A stretch of 64,000 nucleotides of DNA from Ascaris suum (taxonomy: Eukaryota > Nematoda > Chromadorea > Rhabditida > Ascarididae), in NCBI GenBank assembly GCA_013433145.1, contig CM024175.1, forward strand, positions 4,324,516 to 4,388,515, written 5' to 3'. The notes beneath the pieces were generated by a model. The model did no database searches and was not told where the DNA came from. It saw only the letters and a program-made list of their open reading frames with translations. The position numbers and the translations under genes were made by a program. How positions within the stretch are numbered: position 1 is the stretch's first letter; every line of letters begins with the position of its first letter. Positions 62,565 through 64,000 of this stretch are shown in pieces.

Positions 62565-64000
62565 TGCGACATCTATTGAATTTGATAGGGATGTCACCAC
62601 ATATACTACTTGAACAATATTCATTCGCATCGCCTACGAGGGAGGCGATGGAGAGCCGTCGTTAGCTGAAACGAGGTTTAAGATTGACATTGGACGATGG
62701 TACTTTCTATGCTGACCGCAATTCACTTGGTGAGGTGGTGTGGGGCACGGGCTCTTGTAGGAGCAACATTTCATAATCAGGTCTCGACAAGGCGCAAGAT
62801 GATCTTGGCAGCTTTTCATGCCCGTGCCAACCGCATGAGAGCAGATTTCGGTTATGGAAATGGGGCGCGAGGATGAACCCCGCAGGGATCTCCGCATGGC
62901 ATATAAAGTTAAAAACAACGCGTGACGTAACTGCGAAACCGTTTTTACATTGTTTGTGCTGAAGAGCTTATTGTTGTATTGCGTTCAGGGGCAGTGAATA
63001 AGCAACTTTTGATATTTACGGTCGATGCGCATCATTGCGTGGAATGCTCACTTTATCCGAATGAACCTTATTTCATAGAGCAGCTGAGGCTAAAGTGCAA
63101 AAGGGATTTCTGCGCCAGGCTTCGAATACTAGCATATGTAATATCGTTTAATTTGGAGGGTGAAACTTAGTATAATTGGGTACTGAAATGTTCGAAGCAA
63201 AAATGCAATTAAAATGAATATTTTGATATAATAATAAGCCGTGTGTAATTAGCCTCCGATGAAGTTGAGGAGATTTGAACAAATTTTTCATATAGTGAGC
63301 AACTGATGACCTATGTAATAAAAAGTAAAGAAAACTAATGTGGGATATAATTCCTCTAAGGGAAATACGTGGAAAAATTTTGGATGTAGTGTGAGTGGAG
63401 AGAAGAATACAATTTAGGTTGCACGAAGTATGAATAAACAAGAACGGAGTAGGTAGCAAACGGGGTTTGTGCTAAACCGTAATTACCTTTAACCTGAGAA
63501 GGGCACTGTTCAATAATGAGCAATGCGGGGATGTTGCGGCACAGTGGATAAGCATGGGGCCATTGATGCCGAGATCGCATTATTAACTAATGCTGTTAGA
63601 AACACTGATGCGACACACACGTAATTTGAAGATTCCACACACTTTATGAATGGTACTTTTCATTATTCAACATTACCATAAGACAGATAAATAGGCTTAG
63701 CGGGAAGGACTCGAAGAGAAGTAGCCGTTTCCAAAAAAAATTTCGATGATTTATTATCGCTGTCTCCATGGTGCTAGCACATGACAGCTTTGATTACTCT
63801 CAAACACCTTATTTCATGATCATCTTTCCTTTCTAAATTTATCGTCAAATTGGTCTGTGCTTGATTTGGTAGTAAATAAGTGCACGCTTATCCAGATTGA
63901 AACCATATTTAAATATTCATGAAACTTTTCTCAAGGACTGTGTATTCAATGCTACGTTTGCTAGGGAATAAAAGTGTACGCAACTTATCTTCGATATTTT
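62565..64000. other. Non-coding stretch to window end
   Basis: If a BEL/Pao protease or RT once followed the gag, it is not recognisable here. Open frames at 62.6-62.9 (minus), 62.98-63.17 (plus) and 63.15-63.58 kb (minus) have no familiar motif. Confidence 0.45.

Overview
The window looks like gene-poor, AT-rich nuclear DNA from a nematode, most likely a parasitic strongylid (clade V, hookworm-like). This is inferred from three things: a multi-exon chemoreceptor gene of the nematode-only Sra/Srab type with long introns, TTTCAG-type splice acceptors including one that looks like a spliced-leader acceptor, and a mix of decayed nematode-style retroelements. No bacterial operons, rRNA genes or convincing tRNA genes were seen. 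Most long open frames are short, overlap on both strands, lack splice context, and are not annotated here.

Layout. 1-16.5 kb: mostly non-coding, with G/C homopolymers, one ~245-bp dispersed repeat (8.88-9.12 kb) and two copies of a second small repeat (9.7 and 14.6 kb). 16.5-17.1 kb: a badly decayed Penelope-like reverse transcriptase on the minus strand. 19.67-29.43 kb: the one clear host gene, a seven-transmembrane chemoreceptor on the plus strand. Five exons are well supported and two more are candidates; exon 1 carries an apparent 1-base frameshift. Its introns hold a (TA)n tract and a second copy of the ~245-bp repeat. 29.4-35 kb: nothing recognisable. 35.1-37.1 kb: a (TA)n tract, a strongly structured LTR-like region with two perfect-looking hairpins and short tandem repeats, a serine-rich open frame and a CR1-like reverse transcriptase scrap.

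39.0-41.4 kb is the most interesting segment. A non-LTR retrotransposon of the R2/R4 (early-branching) type lies exactly between two (TA)n microsatellites. Its first ~190 bases fold by hand into the double-pseudoknot of an HDV-like self-cleaving ribozyme, starting one base after the (TA)n. Behind it comes a broken open frame with a Myb/SANT domain, a 60-bp tandem-repeat linker and the beginning of the reverse transcriptase, which stops abruptly in the second (TA)n. The element thus keeps its 5' end and has lost its 3' half, the reverse of ordinary LINE truncation. This suggests a (TA)n-targeting element later shortened by recombination between TA tracts, or an assembly collapse.

41.5-59 kb: largely unassigned, with a 16-bp hairpin at 45.4 kb, a third copy of the small repeat at 48.5 kb, and an oddly open segment at 54.9-55.6 kb. 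59.0-59.3 kb: third copy of the ~245-bp repeat. 60.7-62.6 kb: a frameshifted BEL/Pao-type gag remnant with zinc knuckles, interrupted by unrelated sequence and associated with a diverged direct repeat. 62.6-64 kb: nothing recognisable.
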